Positions 44,232-52,875 of a stretch of 64,000 nt of DNA are shown piece after piece. The DNA lies in NCBI GenBank assembly GCA_963770245.1, contig CAVYOX010000001.1, positions 164,347 through 228,346 on the forward strand, in the 5' to 3' direction. The translations under genes and the position numbers were made by a program. Numbering within the stretch: the first letter of the stretch is position 1; each line of letters begins with the position of its first letter. Below the pieces are notes generated by a model that searched no databases, was not told the origin of the DNA, and saw nothing but the letters and a program-made list of their open reading frames with translations. Source of the DNA: PALSA-270 sp963770245 (GTDB lineage: Bacteria; Acidobacteriota; Terriglobia; Terriglobales; Acidobacteriaceae).

Positions 44232-45788
44232 ATGAATGTTCTGAAGGCTGCAGTCCTTCTTGCCGCGAGTGCACTGATCGTGATTGCATCCAGCGGATGG
44301 ATGCTTGCGCAAGGAGTGAATGCGCAAATGCTTCTGCATCCGCCGCCGGACAGTTGGCCGGGGTATCACGGCGACTATTCCGGCAGACGACACAGCTCGC
44401 TCACTCAGATCACGCCCCAGAACGTGAACAATCTGGCCCTGGCCTGGGCCTTCCAGACCGACCAGTTCGCTCAAATCAAGTCCTCGCCGCTGCTGGTGGA
44501 CGGCATTTTGTACTTTACCGTTCCGGACAACATTTGGGCCGTCGATGCCCGCTCCGGCCACGAGATCTGGCGTTACACCTACCCGCCGAACAAAGGGGTG
44601 CACATCGGCCATCGCGGCGTGGGTATGTACAAGGGGTATCTTTTCTTCTTGTCGCCCGATGCACACCTTGTATCTCTCAACGCCAACGATGGGACCGTGC
44701 GCTGGAACGTGACGGTTGCAGATGCCACGGAGGGCTACTTTACAACCATGGCACCGCTCATCGTGGGGGACCACGTGCTGGTAGGAGTTTCCGGGGATTT
44801 AGATAACTTGAGCGGCTTTATCCGGTCGATTGATCCGGAGACGGGTGCAATCCAATGGCAGTGGGATTCCACTCCTCCGGCGGGAACGCCCAACCAACCG
44901 ACTGGAGGCATGACGTGGATGACGGGGACCTATGATCCCGATCTCAATCTCGTCTACTGGGGAACCGGGAACCCGACTCCCGTCTTAAATGGATCGACGC
45001 GGCCGGGCGCTGACCTCTACACCTGCGCCATCGTCGCCCTGAATCCCGATACCGGCAAGCTGGTGTGGTCCTTCCAGGTTTCTCCGCACGATACCCACGA
45101 CTGGGATGCGGTTGAGACTCCGGTGCTGGTCGACGGAGATTTTCACGGCGAGCCGAAGAAAATGCTCATGCAGACCTCGCGCAACGGCTACTTCTTTGTT
45201 CTCGACCGCACGAACGGCAAAAGCCTTTTGACGGCTCTTTTCGGACCGGTGAACTGGTCGCTTGGAGTCGACAAGCAGGGCCGCCCGATTCCAAATCCCG
45301 CCAAAGAGCCGGCGCCCGACGGACGCCTGATTGCCCCCGACGAGGGTGGTCTTACCAACTACCGTTCCCCCAGCTTCGACCCCAAGAACGGACTGTTTAT
45401 CGTCGATGCCCACCCGAGCTACAGCATCTATTTTGCCAAGCCGGCTGATGGAACTTACGGGTGGGCAGGGGCGGACTACGGCGTTTGGGGCAAGGGCGTG
45501 ATCGAAGCCATCGACTATCAAACCGGCAGGATTCGTTGGAGCCATGAACTTGGGCCCGGAGGGTCGGGCGCGGGAGTGCTGACGACAGACTCAGGACTCA
45601 CCTTCACCGGCGACGCCCAAGGGAACTTCCTGGCGTTGGATTCAGGCGACGGCAAAACGCTTTGGCATGCAGGCTCAGGTTCGCGCATACAGAGTTCTCC
45701 GATCACTTACGAACTCGACGGTCGCCAATACCTGCTGACCAGCAGCGGTGGCGTTCTGTTTGCATGGGCGCTTCCGCAAGCGATATGA
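44232..45788 (+). CDS. PQQ-dependent (methanol/ethanol-type) dehydrogenase
   Basis: The 518-residue protein has a signal peptide and an eight-bladed quinoprotein propeller: WPGYHGDYSGRRHSSLTQITPQNVNNLALAW, IKSSPLLVDGILYFTVPDNIWAVDARSG, GVSGDLDNLSGFIRSIDPETG, MTGTYDPDLNLVYWGTGNPTP and the active-site region SPHDTHDWDAVETPVLVD. It oxidises a periplasmic alcohol or aldehyde and passes electrons to the neighbouring cytochrome c. It is shorter than classical methanol dehydrogenases (about 600) and lacks a visible vicinal Cys pair. The substrate is unknown. Confidence 0.93.
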   Translation: MNVLKAAVLLAASALIVIASSGWMLAQGVNAQMLLHPPPDSWPGYHGDYSGRRHSSLTQITPQNVNNLALAWAFQTDQFAQIKSSPLLVDGILYFTVPDNIWAVDARSGHEIWRYTYPPNKGVHIGHRGVGMYKGYLFFLSPDAHLVSLNANDGTVRWNVTVADATEGYFTTMAPLIVGDHVLVGVSGDLDNLSGFIRSIDPETGAIQWQWDSTPPAGTPNQPTGGMTWMTGTYDPDLNLVYWGTGNPTPVLNGSTRPGADLYTCAIVALNPDTGKLVWSFQVSPHDTHDWDAVETPVLVDGDFHGEPKKMLMQTSRNGYFFVLDRTNGKSLLTALFGPVNWSLGVDKQGRPIPNPAKEPAPDGRLIAPDEGGLTNYRSPSFDPKNGLFIVDAHPSYSIYFAKPADGTYGWAGADYGVWGKGVIEAIDYQTGRIRWSHELGPGGSGAGVLTTDSGLTFTGDAQGNFLALDSGDGKTLWHAGSGSRIQSSPITYELDGRQYLLTSSGGVLFAWALPQAI

Positions 45789-45860
45789 GGCGATTCAAGA
45801 ACGCATTGCATTTTGCCTTGCGCGCGGTGATCTCCGCTTTGTGGCCAGGATGACTCTATA

Positions 45861-46784
45861 TTATGCGGGAGTCAACAGGAAGCGCAGCAATGTCTGATTG
45901 AACTCCCCAGGTCTTTCAAAATAGGGAGCATGGCCGGCATTCTTGATTGCGATAAACCGTGAAGCCCCGCCAATAAAAGCTTGCAATGCAAGGCCAAACG
46001 TACACGGCAGTATTCTGTCGTTCGCGCCCCATACGACAAGGCAGGGAATTTGTGTAGCCAGCTCACGCAGTCTCGCTCCCACCACGTCCCCGTCGATCCC
46101 TTCTGCGATGTAACACCCGAAAGCATGAAGACATTCCTGTGCGCCGGGAGAGGTATTGAGCCTAAACTCTTGCTCTACAATGTCGCCCGCCGCGAGACGA
46201 GGGTCAAAGAGACAGCGCCGTAGCCTTTCCAACCCACTCTCTCGCGATCGATAAGTTGCGATCCGTCGCAACCGCTCACGTTGTTCGGCCCCCAAGGGGA
46301 TGGCACCGCCGCCGCTCACAAGCACGAGCGCTTTCACTCGATCTGGCCTTTGCGTCGCGCAATAGGCAGCGATATGGGCACCTACCGAAGCCCCAACGAG
46401 TACTGCTGGCTCAGCTAACTTGTCTAAAAAGGCGGCAAGCACGCGTGCATACCCGGGAACTGAAAACGGCTCCTTTAGCGTCTTCGAGGCAAGACCATGT
46501 CCGGGCAAATCTAACGCAAGAGCAAGGTAACCTGCCCGGTAAAAAGCGTTGAGGTTGAAAGCCCATCGGTCGGCGCTACCGCCCGGCCCGTGAACGAATA
46601 CAATCGGCGGACCATTGTCGCCATGGCTCAGCACTCGAACAAACGTGTTCCCCAACTGCAAAGGGTATGTCTTCCATTCGTTCGGCAGCACCGTCGACCG
46701 CGCAACAGATACGTCATTTTTTCCGAAACATTTCGTCAAGAATGTACAGCTTCGGCAAGGGGATGGAGCGTCTAAAATACCCAT
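45861..46784 (-). CDS. Alpha/beta hydrolase 1 (C-C hydrolase-like)
   Basis: The catalytic set is the oxyanion region VFVHGPGGSADRW, nucleophile Ser133 in LVGASVGAHIAA, Asp in WGANDRILP and His in NAGHAPYFERP. The overall pattern follows meta-cleavage-product hydrolase-like and related enzymes. It is the last gene of the nine-gene operon and is paralogous to alpha/beta hydrolase 2 (shared DLPGHG, WGxxD and AHxxYFExP blocks). An N-terminal stretch of about 35 residues precedes the conserved domain, so the true start may be internal. Confidence 0.9.
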   Translation of the reverse strand: MGILDAPSPCRSCTFLTKCFGKNDVSVARSTVLPNEWKTYPLQLGNTFVRVLSHGDNGPPIVFVHGPGGSADRWAFNLNAFYRAGYLALALDLPGHGLASKTLKEPFSVPGYARVLAAFLDKLAEPAVLVGASVGAHIAAYCATQRPDRVKALVLVSGGGAIPLGAEQRERLRRIATYRSRESGLERLRRCLFDPRLAAGDIVEQEFRLNTSPGAQECLHAFGCYIAEGIDGDVVGARLRELATQIPCLVVWGANDRILPCTFGLALQAFIGGASRFIAIKNAGHAPYFERPGEFNQTLLRFLLTPA

Positions 46785-46796
46785 TTGTGCGCTATC

Positions 46797-48059
46797 TCAA
46801 TCGCGATGGAGGGGGGCCTTGTACAGCTCACCATCCTTCATGATCATCAAAATCTTCGCCCTATCTTGAAGGATGGAAATGTCGTCCAAGGGATTTCCAT
46901 CAATCAGCAACAGATCGGCGAGCGCGTTCTCCTTTACCACGCCGATTTCGTCATACATTCCCATAACGGTGGCTGCCTGACGAGTTGCCGCCACAAGAGT
47001 CTCCATCGGTGTGAATCCCAGCACTTCCACAAAAAGCCAGAGGTCACGTGCATAGTCGCCGTGCGGCGTGCAAACGAAACCGTAGTCGCCTCCAGGCAGG
47101 ACACGAATACCACGCTTTCGCATTTTCTCGACCGACGAGATCGTGGCCTCGAGCTCGGTTTGGAAGCTCCGCGAAAGGGAGGAGGGAATATTCCATCGCC
47201 CGTCAGCGTACGCAAAGGCGTGGGTCACGCCTATTGCCGGGATAACAACGGCTCTGTCCTTTGCCTGCTCGAGCGCATCCAGCGCCTCGTTATCGGCATA
47301 GTTTGCGTGATTGATAATGTTGATCCCGTAGTGTAGTGCCCTCACGACAGAGGTTGCACTCCGTGCGTGGCAAACTATCCGAAGCTCGCGTGATTGCGCA
47401 ACCTCGACCACGGCGGCAAGTTCCTCGTCCGAAAATGGCGTCTGCTCCGATGGAGCGCTCGACGCGCCCAGATCGCCGGACAAGTGCACCTTCAACGTAT
47501 CGACCCCTTCTCTCGCGAACATTCGGCACGCGCGTAGGACCTCGTCTTTGCCGTCGACGATCCAGGAAAAGGTGGTCCCAGGATTGTGCGGCAGGTGAGC
47601 CTGATTGGTATCACCAAGACCGCCTGTAACTGTCAACTCGGGGCTGCACGCGAGATATCTTGGCCCGGGTACGCGACCGGATTCGATCTCGCGCTTGAGC
47701 ACTACGTCGAGGCGCGGCTTGGCAGAAGCGGCCGAAAAAACACTTGTGTACCCACAGTCGAGGGCCAGCTTGGCATGGCGCACCGTGGCCAGCATGTGCT
47801 CCTCGACCGGCATGAACGTAAATTCTACCGCTCGTCCGTTGGTAAAACTCAGGTGGCCATGTGGCTCAATGAGGCCTGGCATGAGTGTCCCGCCGCCGCA
47901 ATCGATAACTCTTGCTTCTGGAGAATGATCAATCTGACGAGAGCCGTCACTAACTCCCACAATTCGGTTGGCGCGGACATGCACCGTTCCGCGAAACGGG
48001 TTGCGTCCCGAACCATCGAATACTTCCGCGTTGGTAAAAACGAATTCACTTTCCATCAT
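46797..48059 (-). CDS. Metal-dependent amidohydrolase (imidazolonepropionase/prolidase-like)
   Basis: ATG 48059 follows AAGGTGG; an upstream in-frame Met at 48086 is less likely. The amidohydrolase core shows HxH in MPGLIEPHGHLSF (about 67-69), the lysine candidate in VDTLKVHLSG, histidines in RIVCHARSATSVVRAL and NIINHANYAD, and the terminal LLLIDGNPLDDISILQDRAKILMIMKDGELYK typical of the family. Substrates range from amides to lactones and cannot be told here. Position in the operon points to hydrolytic ring opening or deacylation of a pathway intermediate. Confidence 0.9.
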   Translation of the reverse strand: MMESEFVFTNAEVFDGSGRNPFRGTVHVRANRIVGVSDGSRQIDHSPEARVIDCGGGTLMPGLIEPHGHLSFTNGRAVEFTFMPVEEHMLATVRHAKLALDCGYTSVFSAASAKPRLDVVLKREIESGRVPGPRYLACSPELTVTGGLGDTNQAHLPHNPGTTFSWIVDGKDEVLRACRMFAREGVDTLKVHLSGDLGASSAPSEQTPFSDEELAAVVEVAQSRELRIVCHARSATSVVRALHYGINIINHANYADNEALDALEQAKDRAVVIPAIGVTHAFAYADGRWNIPSSLSRSFQTELEATISSVEKMRKRGIRVLPGGDYGFVCTPHGDYARDLWLFVEVLGFTPMETLVAATRQAATVMGMYDEIGVVKENALADLLLIDGNPLDDISILQDRAKILMIMKDGELYKAPLHRD

Positions 48060-48250
48060 CGCCACCTTCTTGCCTGCTGTCCTCATTCACCCGTTCGCCG
48101 AAATGCCAAATCCCAATACTGCTAAGAACCGGAACGCTGCCGCCATTGAATGTACGAATGTTCCAGCGACCTTATGGCGGTAGGACGCCCGTATATCGTC
48201 TTTGGCCGGCACCCAATTCCTCAAAACCGCTCGACCGATTCGGAGAGAAT

Positions 48251-49117
48251 CTACAGATACTCGACGCGCTCACTATTATATTTGCCAACTTGCCCGTGCA
48301 TGAAATCGATCAGCACGTGATTAAAGGATAAGGGATCCTCGAAATAGCTGGTGTGCGCTACGCCCTTCAACACTGCGAGTTTCGATCGATGTATAAGTTT
48401 GTGGGCTGCTAGCCCGGTGGCGAGAGGTACCGTCTTGTCTTGGTCTCCCCAGACCAGCAAGATAGGGATATCAGGCGGCAGCTCGTTCAACTTCTCCCCA
48501 ACAACATCCTTGTCGAGATCTGTTGCAATGTACTGACCAAGTTTCTTAAGGGCATCAGCTGCGCCCGGGGAATTATTGAAAATGAACTCCTCTTCTATTA
48601 AAGTATCCGTAACCAGCGCTGGGTCCGCGATGACGCGGCGCAGCTTCTGGGCAATAAAGTCTCGCGTTTGATTGGTCGCCCCGGCTTGAATGCGCAGGCG
48701 CATCTCTTCGCCGACAGGAACTAGGCCCATAGAACCGACCAGCACGACACGATTTATCTTATCTGGATGCAGGGTTGCGAAGGTCGCTGCCACTTGGCCG
48801 CCGAGCGAGGTTCCCGCTATCGTGACCTTGGCGCCGTCAAGTCCTTCTATAAAGCTACAGAGAAACTTCGCATATCCTGACACTGAATGGTCGAACGACG
48901 CGCTTTTCTCGGCGAATCCGTGTCCAGGCAGGTCAAGCGCGTAAATCTTGAAACCTGCCTGTGCCAGCGGCTCAAGATTCCGAACCCAGCGATCGGCTCT
49001 GGTGGCGGTGCCGTGAACCAGAATCACGGCTTCACCGGAGAGCCCCGCCTGCAAAACTCTTGTAAGTGTTCCGTCGACTTGCATGGGATAGGAAAACATC
49101 GCTAACCTCGATTTCAT
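48251..49117 (-). CDS. Alpha/beta hydrolase 2 (C-C hydrolase-like)
   Basis: Nucleophile Ser104 lies in IAGTSLGGQVAATFA, the oxyanion His-Gly in VILVHGTATRADRW, with Asp in WGDQDKTVP and His in GVAHTSYFEDP. The 288-residue length and cap region (SPGAADALKKLGQYIATDLDKDVVGEKL) resemble the second paralogue at 45861. It starts 12 bases after the stop of the upstream fumarylacetoacetate-hydrolase gene, so the two are translated from one message. Two paralogous hydrolases in one operon suggest successive or alternative hydrolytic steps. Confidence 0.9.
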   Translation of the reverse strand: MKSRLAMFSYPMQVDGTLTRVLQAGLSGEAVILVHGTATRADRWVRNLEPLAQAGFKIYALDLPGHGFAEKSASFDHSVSGYAKFLCSFIEGLDGAKVTIAGTSLGGQVAATFATLHPDKINRVVLVGSMGLVPVGEEMRLRIQAGATNQTRDFIAQKLRRVIADPALVTDTLIEEEFIFNNSPGAADALKKLGQYIATDLDKDVVGEKLNELPPDIPILLVWGDQDKTVPLATGLAAHKLIHRSKLAVLKGVAHTSYFEDPLSFNHVLIDFMHGQVGKYNSERVEYL

Positions 49118-49129
49118 CAGAGTTGAGGA

Positions 49130-49978
49130 TCATCCCGCCAGGACTGGATTCGAAAGCAGGCCGACACGTGAAACCTCGACCTCAACGCGATCGCCTGATT
49201 TCATGAAAAGTGGGGGAACGCGAAGTGCACCGACTCCCCCCGGTGTTCCCGTCGCGATCACATCTCCCGGTCGCAAAGTGGTGAAGGTTGAAACGTACTC
49301 GATGATCTCGGCGATAGAGAAGATCATCTGGTCGCCGCAAGCGTGCTGGACGATTTGCCCATTAAGCCTGGTCGTCAGATGCAAATCTTCGGGTGGCCCC
49401 ACCTCGTCCTTGGTGACCAAATACGGGCCAAATCCGCCAGTTGCGTCGAAATTTTTGCCAGGTGTCCATTGATGTGTATGGCGCTGCCAATCACGAACGC
49501 TCGCATCGTTGAAACAGCTGTAGCCAAACACGTAATCGAGAGCCGACTCTCTTGTGACGCGTCGCGCGGACCTGCCAATGACGATCGCGATCTCTCCCTC
49601 AAAATCAAACATCGTTGATTCCATCGGACAGAGCAGTGGTGCGCCATCCGGAACAAGAGACTCGGCAGTCCGCAAAAAGAGCGGTGGTTTTGTTGTTTTC
49701 TCGCGTGCTGTCTCGACCCGGTGGCTTTCATAATTGATTCCTACGCAGATGATCTTTCCAGGATTAATAATTGGGGGCAGGATGTCAATTTCACGCAAAG
49801 CTATGGATCGACGTTTATCCGAAAAGCCGTCGACGTTAGCTACGGATAATCCGCTTTCAATAGCGTGTTGTAGTGATGCGTATTCGCCCAACTCGAGGTC
49901 CAGCAGCGGCACGACACTACCTCCTGCCAGCACGCCGGAATGGTATCGCCCTTGAAGTCGAAAGCTGACAAACTTCAT
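49130..49978 (-). CDS. Fumarylacetoacetate hydrolase family protein
   Basis: The C-terminal catalytic domain shows GKIICVGINYESHRVE, metal ligands Glu127 and Glu129 in MFDFEGEIAIVIGRSARRV and a further acidic ligand in GYSCFNDAS, the substrate loop RHTHQWTPGKNFDATGGFGPYL, and RPGDVIATGTPGGVGALR. Family members hydrolyse or decarboxylate beta-diketo or acylpyruvate-type C-C bonds. The length is normal (282). It fits as the C-C cleavage step after ring opening in an aromatic- or terpene-type pathway. Confidence 0.93.
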   Translation of the reverse strand: MKFVSFRLQGRYHSGVLAGGSVVPLLDLELGEYASLQHAIESGLSVANVDGFSDKRRSIALREIDILPPIINPGKIICVGINYESHRVETAREKTTKPPLFLRTAESLVPDGAPLLCPMESTMFDFEGEIAIVIGRSARRVTRESALDYVFGYSCFNDASVRDWQRHTHQWTPGKNFDATGGFGPYLVTKDEVGPPEDLHLTTRLNGQIVQHACGDQMIFSIAEIIEYVSTFTTLRPGDVIATGTPGGVGALRVPPLFMKSGDRVEVEVSRVGLLSNPVLAG

Positions 49979-50057
49979 TCTGCGGTCCTCCAGTCAAAGA
50001 ATCGGCGGTTCGCGGGCAACTTGTTTCATTTGGACAATTTGCAATCTGGCCGGCATG

Positions 50058-51362
50058 CTAACTGACCGGCGCGACAACTACCTCGGACCTGTGAATCACG
50101 TCTGGGCTTGAACTCAATAGGATCGATACGGCGCTTATTAAGCTTGCGAGTATCAACAGAAGCGCGATTGGCCAAGCCGCCTTTGCCCACACATATAGGG
50201 CGCCGCTCAGCAAAGGACTGATGCCCCCGACAACACCGGCCGCGACCCCATAGCTGAGTGACATTCCGCTGTAGCGAAGGCGTGGCTCAAATAGGCTCGA
50301 AAGAAAGGACGGTAGGACCGAAAAAAGAGCCGCGATCCCAATCAAACCTAGGCACATACCGCCGGTGATGCTGAGCGGTGTCCCTAAATCCACCAACCAA
50401 AAGAAAGGGAACGCACATATCCCAGTCATGAAGGCGCCAAACAACGCAACCGCTTTAATACTTAGCCGGTCGCCAATGATCGCAAAGCTGGGAAGCAGGA
50501 TAATCTGGAATACTGAGGTAACCAGTAGAGCATTCAAAACTACCTGACGCGGAACGCCCACCGTCTGCGTTGCATAGGACACCAGAAATACCGCTTCGAC
50601 GTGAAAAGCAACCACAGTGCAAAGAATGATGCCGCATCCTATTGCGACTCGCGGGAAGTGGTCGCGCAACACCTCCAGAACGGGCGCCTTGGCAACGTCG
50701 TCCTTTTCCACAATCTCTGCGAAAACAGGAGACTCCAGCAACTTTAGCCTGATGATTAGGCCCACAATGACGAGAATGGCGCTGGCAAGAAAGGGAAGCC
50801 TCCACCCCCAGGTAACGAAGTCTTTTTTCGTCAGAGCGCTGAGCAGCGAGAAAGTCCCGGTGGACATAAGCAAGCCAATTGGGGAACCCATCTGCGCGAA
50901 GCTTCCCAGAATGCCGGCCTTCCTGTCGGGCGCATGTTCGACCGCAACCAACGCGGCACCGGCCCATTCCCCGCCAAATGCGGCTCCTTGAACCGAACGC
51001 AGGAGGAGAAGCAGAATGGGCGCGGCGACCCCGATGCTGGCGTAGGTTGGCAAAAGCCCAATCAGAACCGTCGCTGATCCCATGGTTACGAGCGTCCAAA
51101 CCAACATTGCTTTCCTGCCGATTCGGTCTCCGTAATGACCAAAAATCATCCCTCCGAGAGGTCTCATGATCGCGCCAACCGCATAGGTTCCGAACGCCAG
51201 CAGTGTGCCTATCATCGGATTGTAGCTGGGGAAGAAAATCTGATTGAATACGAGCGCCACCGCCGTGGCGTAGATATAGAAGTCATACCATTCGATGGTG
51301 CTTCCGATGAGGCTGGCAGCTGCTGCGGTAACGGGTGTCTTTCGGTATTTCGGTGCAAGCAC
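50058..51362 (-). CDS. MHS-family (metabolite:H+ symporter) MFS transporter
   Basis: The 434-residue protein has twelve predicted transmembrane helices. The MHS start reads VTAAAASLIGSTIEWYDFYIYATAVALVF, and the MFS signature between helices 2 and 3 is MRPLGGMIFGHYGDRIGRKAMLV. MHS members import organic acids such as shikimate, ketoglutarate, citrate and aromatic acids. Embedded in the catabolic operon, it is the likely inner-membrane importer of the pathway substrate, following passage through the TonB receptor at 57599. Confidence 0.92.
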   Translation of the reverse strand: MLAPKYRKTPVTAAAASLIGSTIEWYDFYIYATAVALVFNQIFFPSYNPMIGTLLAFGTYAVGAIMRPLGGMIFGHYGDRIGRKAMLVWTLVTMGSATVLIGLLPTYASIGVAAPILLLLLRSVQGAAFGGEWAGAALVAVEHAPDRKAGILGSFAQMGSPIGLLMSTGTFSLLSALTKKDFVTWGWRLPFLASAILVIVGLIIRLKLLESPVFAEIVEKDDVAKAPVLEVLRDHFPRVAIGCGIILCTVVAFHVEAVFLVSYATQTVGVPRQVVLNALLVTSVFQIILLPSFAIIGDRLSIKAVALFGAFMTGICAFPFFWLVDLGTPLSITGGMCLGLIGIAALFSVLPSFLSSLFEPRLRYSGMSLSYGVAAGVVGGISPLLSGALYVWAKAAWPIALLLILASLISAVSILLSSSPDVIHRSEVVVAPVS

Positions 51363-51492
51363 GAGGGGTCTCCCTGAATACTTTGTGCCGGGCGTCTCGG
51401 CCCGGTTCTGATTAGACCGTGATCAGCTATTCGGTTTCGCAGCAGGCCTAGATGTTGCGCCATCGCAAGTCAGCTACGTCGACCTTCTGCAT

Positions 51493-51921
51493 TTACGTTT
51501 GCGCCGCAGCACGGAAGACGATTGCGCTGATGGGGCGCCCCTCTTGATCGACACCCACGTTTGCAAAATCGAGAACAACTGGTTGGTCGATCGTCCAACC
51601 ATCACCTTTTAGGTGCGCCAGAACACGCACGCCATTGGGCAGGTCGACGTAGCCGATTCCATAGGGGCCGGGCAGAGTGGCAGGCCCGACCCGCACAATC
51701 GTAAAGGTGTAGAGCAGGCCAGTTCGTGGTTGCTCTTCGGTCTCCAGTGTTTCGCTTGTGCAATTTGGACAGACTGAGGCAGGCGGCGAAAATCGAACAT
51801 CGCAGGCCAAACAATGACTGCCGATCAATTGAGGCCGTCCGTCCTCATCCCAGCGGACAGCTGCGGCACCCAGGATGTTCTTCTCGCCAGCTTCAAGATT
51901 CATCGTCGCGCTCACTTCCAT
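51493..51921 (-). CDS. DUF35/OB-fold zinc-ribbon acyl-CoA-associated protein
   Basis: A rubredoxin-like zinc ribbon (GSHCLACDVRFSPPASVCPNCTSETL, two CxxC pairs) precedes an OB-fold (GLLYTFTIVRVGPATLPGPYGIGYVDLPNGVRVLAHL). DUF35 proteins partner thiolase-like enzymes, for example the aldolase/ChsH2 pair in steroid side-chain degradation. The thiolase of this operon at 54134 is the obvious partner. ATG 51921 or 51903 can start it. The ligand cysteines are all present. Confidence 0.88.
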   Translation of the reverse strand: MEVSATMNLEAGEKNILGAAAVRWDEDGRPQLIGSHCLACDVRFSPPASVCPNCTSETLETEEQPRTGLLYTFTIVRVGPATLPGPYGIGYVDLPNGVRVLAHLKGDGWTIDQPVVLDFANVGVDQEGRPISAIVFRAAAQT

Positions 51922-52044
51922 CGGCGGTTAGTTCAGCACTCCCCAACGACCTAGTAAACCAAGAACTTGGTCCTCTGATGACGAACATCGCTGACGAGCT
52001 CCGCGTTGTGCTGCCGCCGTTCCGGACCATTTCTCGTTCTGATT

Positions 52045-52827
52045 TCAGCTCCTAGCAGCTTTGCTGCCGCCGCCGCCATCGATGGTATGGATCGATCCGC
52101 TGATATAGCTCGCCCGTTCAGATGCGAGAAAGACAATCAGATCCGCAACTTCACTGGGTTTTGCCGGGCGTTCCAGAGGTAGCTCATGGTAGATGTCGGC
52201 GTAGCGCTCTGGGTCTCCCCATCTTCTGGACGCCTCCATGCGCTTCAAGGAAACTGACCTTTCAGTCGCTACTGGGCCAGGGTTAACTCCCAGCACGCGA
52301 ATGTTGTCGAACAAGCTTGTCGATCCCAAGGCGCGAGTGAAGCTCATCAGCGCGGCATTTCCTGTCGCGCCGGCAATGTAGTCGAAATTAGGGTGCTCCC
52401 CCGCATTGCCGATATTGTTGATAATAACGCCAGAGCCCCGCTGCTTCATTCTCGTATAGGCGAGCCGGCTGAGATTAATATAGCCAAATACCTTCAACTC
52501 CCACGAATGCCGCCACAGATTTTCATCCACAGAGAATATTGAGCCCCCTTGAATATCACCAGCATTGTTGACGAGGACATCGATATCCGCGCAATCTGCA
52601 GCCAGCTTTGCAATTTGATCTGAAATTCGTAAATCGGCAGGATGTGTTTCGGCACGGACTTGAAATCTCGAACGCAGACTCTCGGCTAGGCTTTCAAGCT
52701 CCGCTGTATGGCGGGCGTTCAGCAGCACGTGCGCACCCTCCGCCGCAAAAGATTCGGCGATAGCGGCTCCAATGCCCTTTGAGGCGCCCGTCACCAGCAC
52801 CCTCTTGTTGGCAAGCTTCAAGTCCAA
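52045..52827 (-). CDS. SDR-family protein lacking canonical catalytic Ser and Lys
   Basis: The NAD(P)-binding part is complete: VTGASKGIGAAIAESFAAEG (TGxxxGxG at 13-20) and VLVNNAG at 85-90. In the catalytic region VIINNIGNAGEHPNFDYIAG the Tyr150 is present, but position Tyr+4 is Ala154 instead of Lys and the usual Ser around 137-140 is replaced by Asn/Gly. The C-terminus (SEVADLIVFLASERASYISGSIHTIDGG) is normal. It may use another mechanism or serve a non-redox role. It sits between the CoA-transferase and DUF35 genes. Confidence 0.88.
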   Translation of the reverse strand: MDLKLANKRVLVTGASKGIGAAIAESFAAEGAHVLLNARHTAELESLAESLRSRFQVRAETHPADLRISDQIAKLAADCADIDVLVNNAGDIQGGSIFSVDENLWRHSWELKVFGYINLSRLAYTRMKQRGSGVIINNIGNAGEHPNFDYIAGATGNAALMSFTRALGSTSLFDNIRVLGVNPGPVATERSVSLKRMEASRRWGDPERYADIYHELPLERPAKPSEVADLIVFLASERASYISGSIHTIDGGGGSKAARS

Positions 52828-52875
52828 TTCGGGGCCCTCATTTTGCTTCGAATCAGTCGTGCCTGACTGTAAAAA

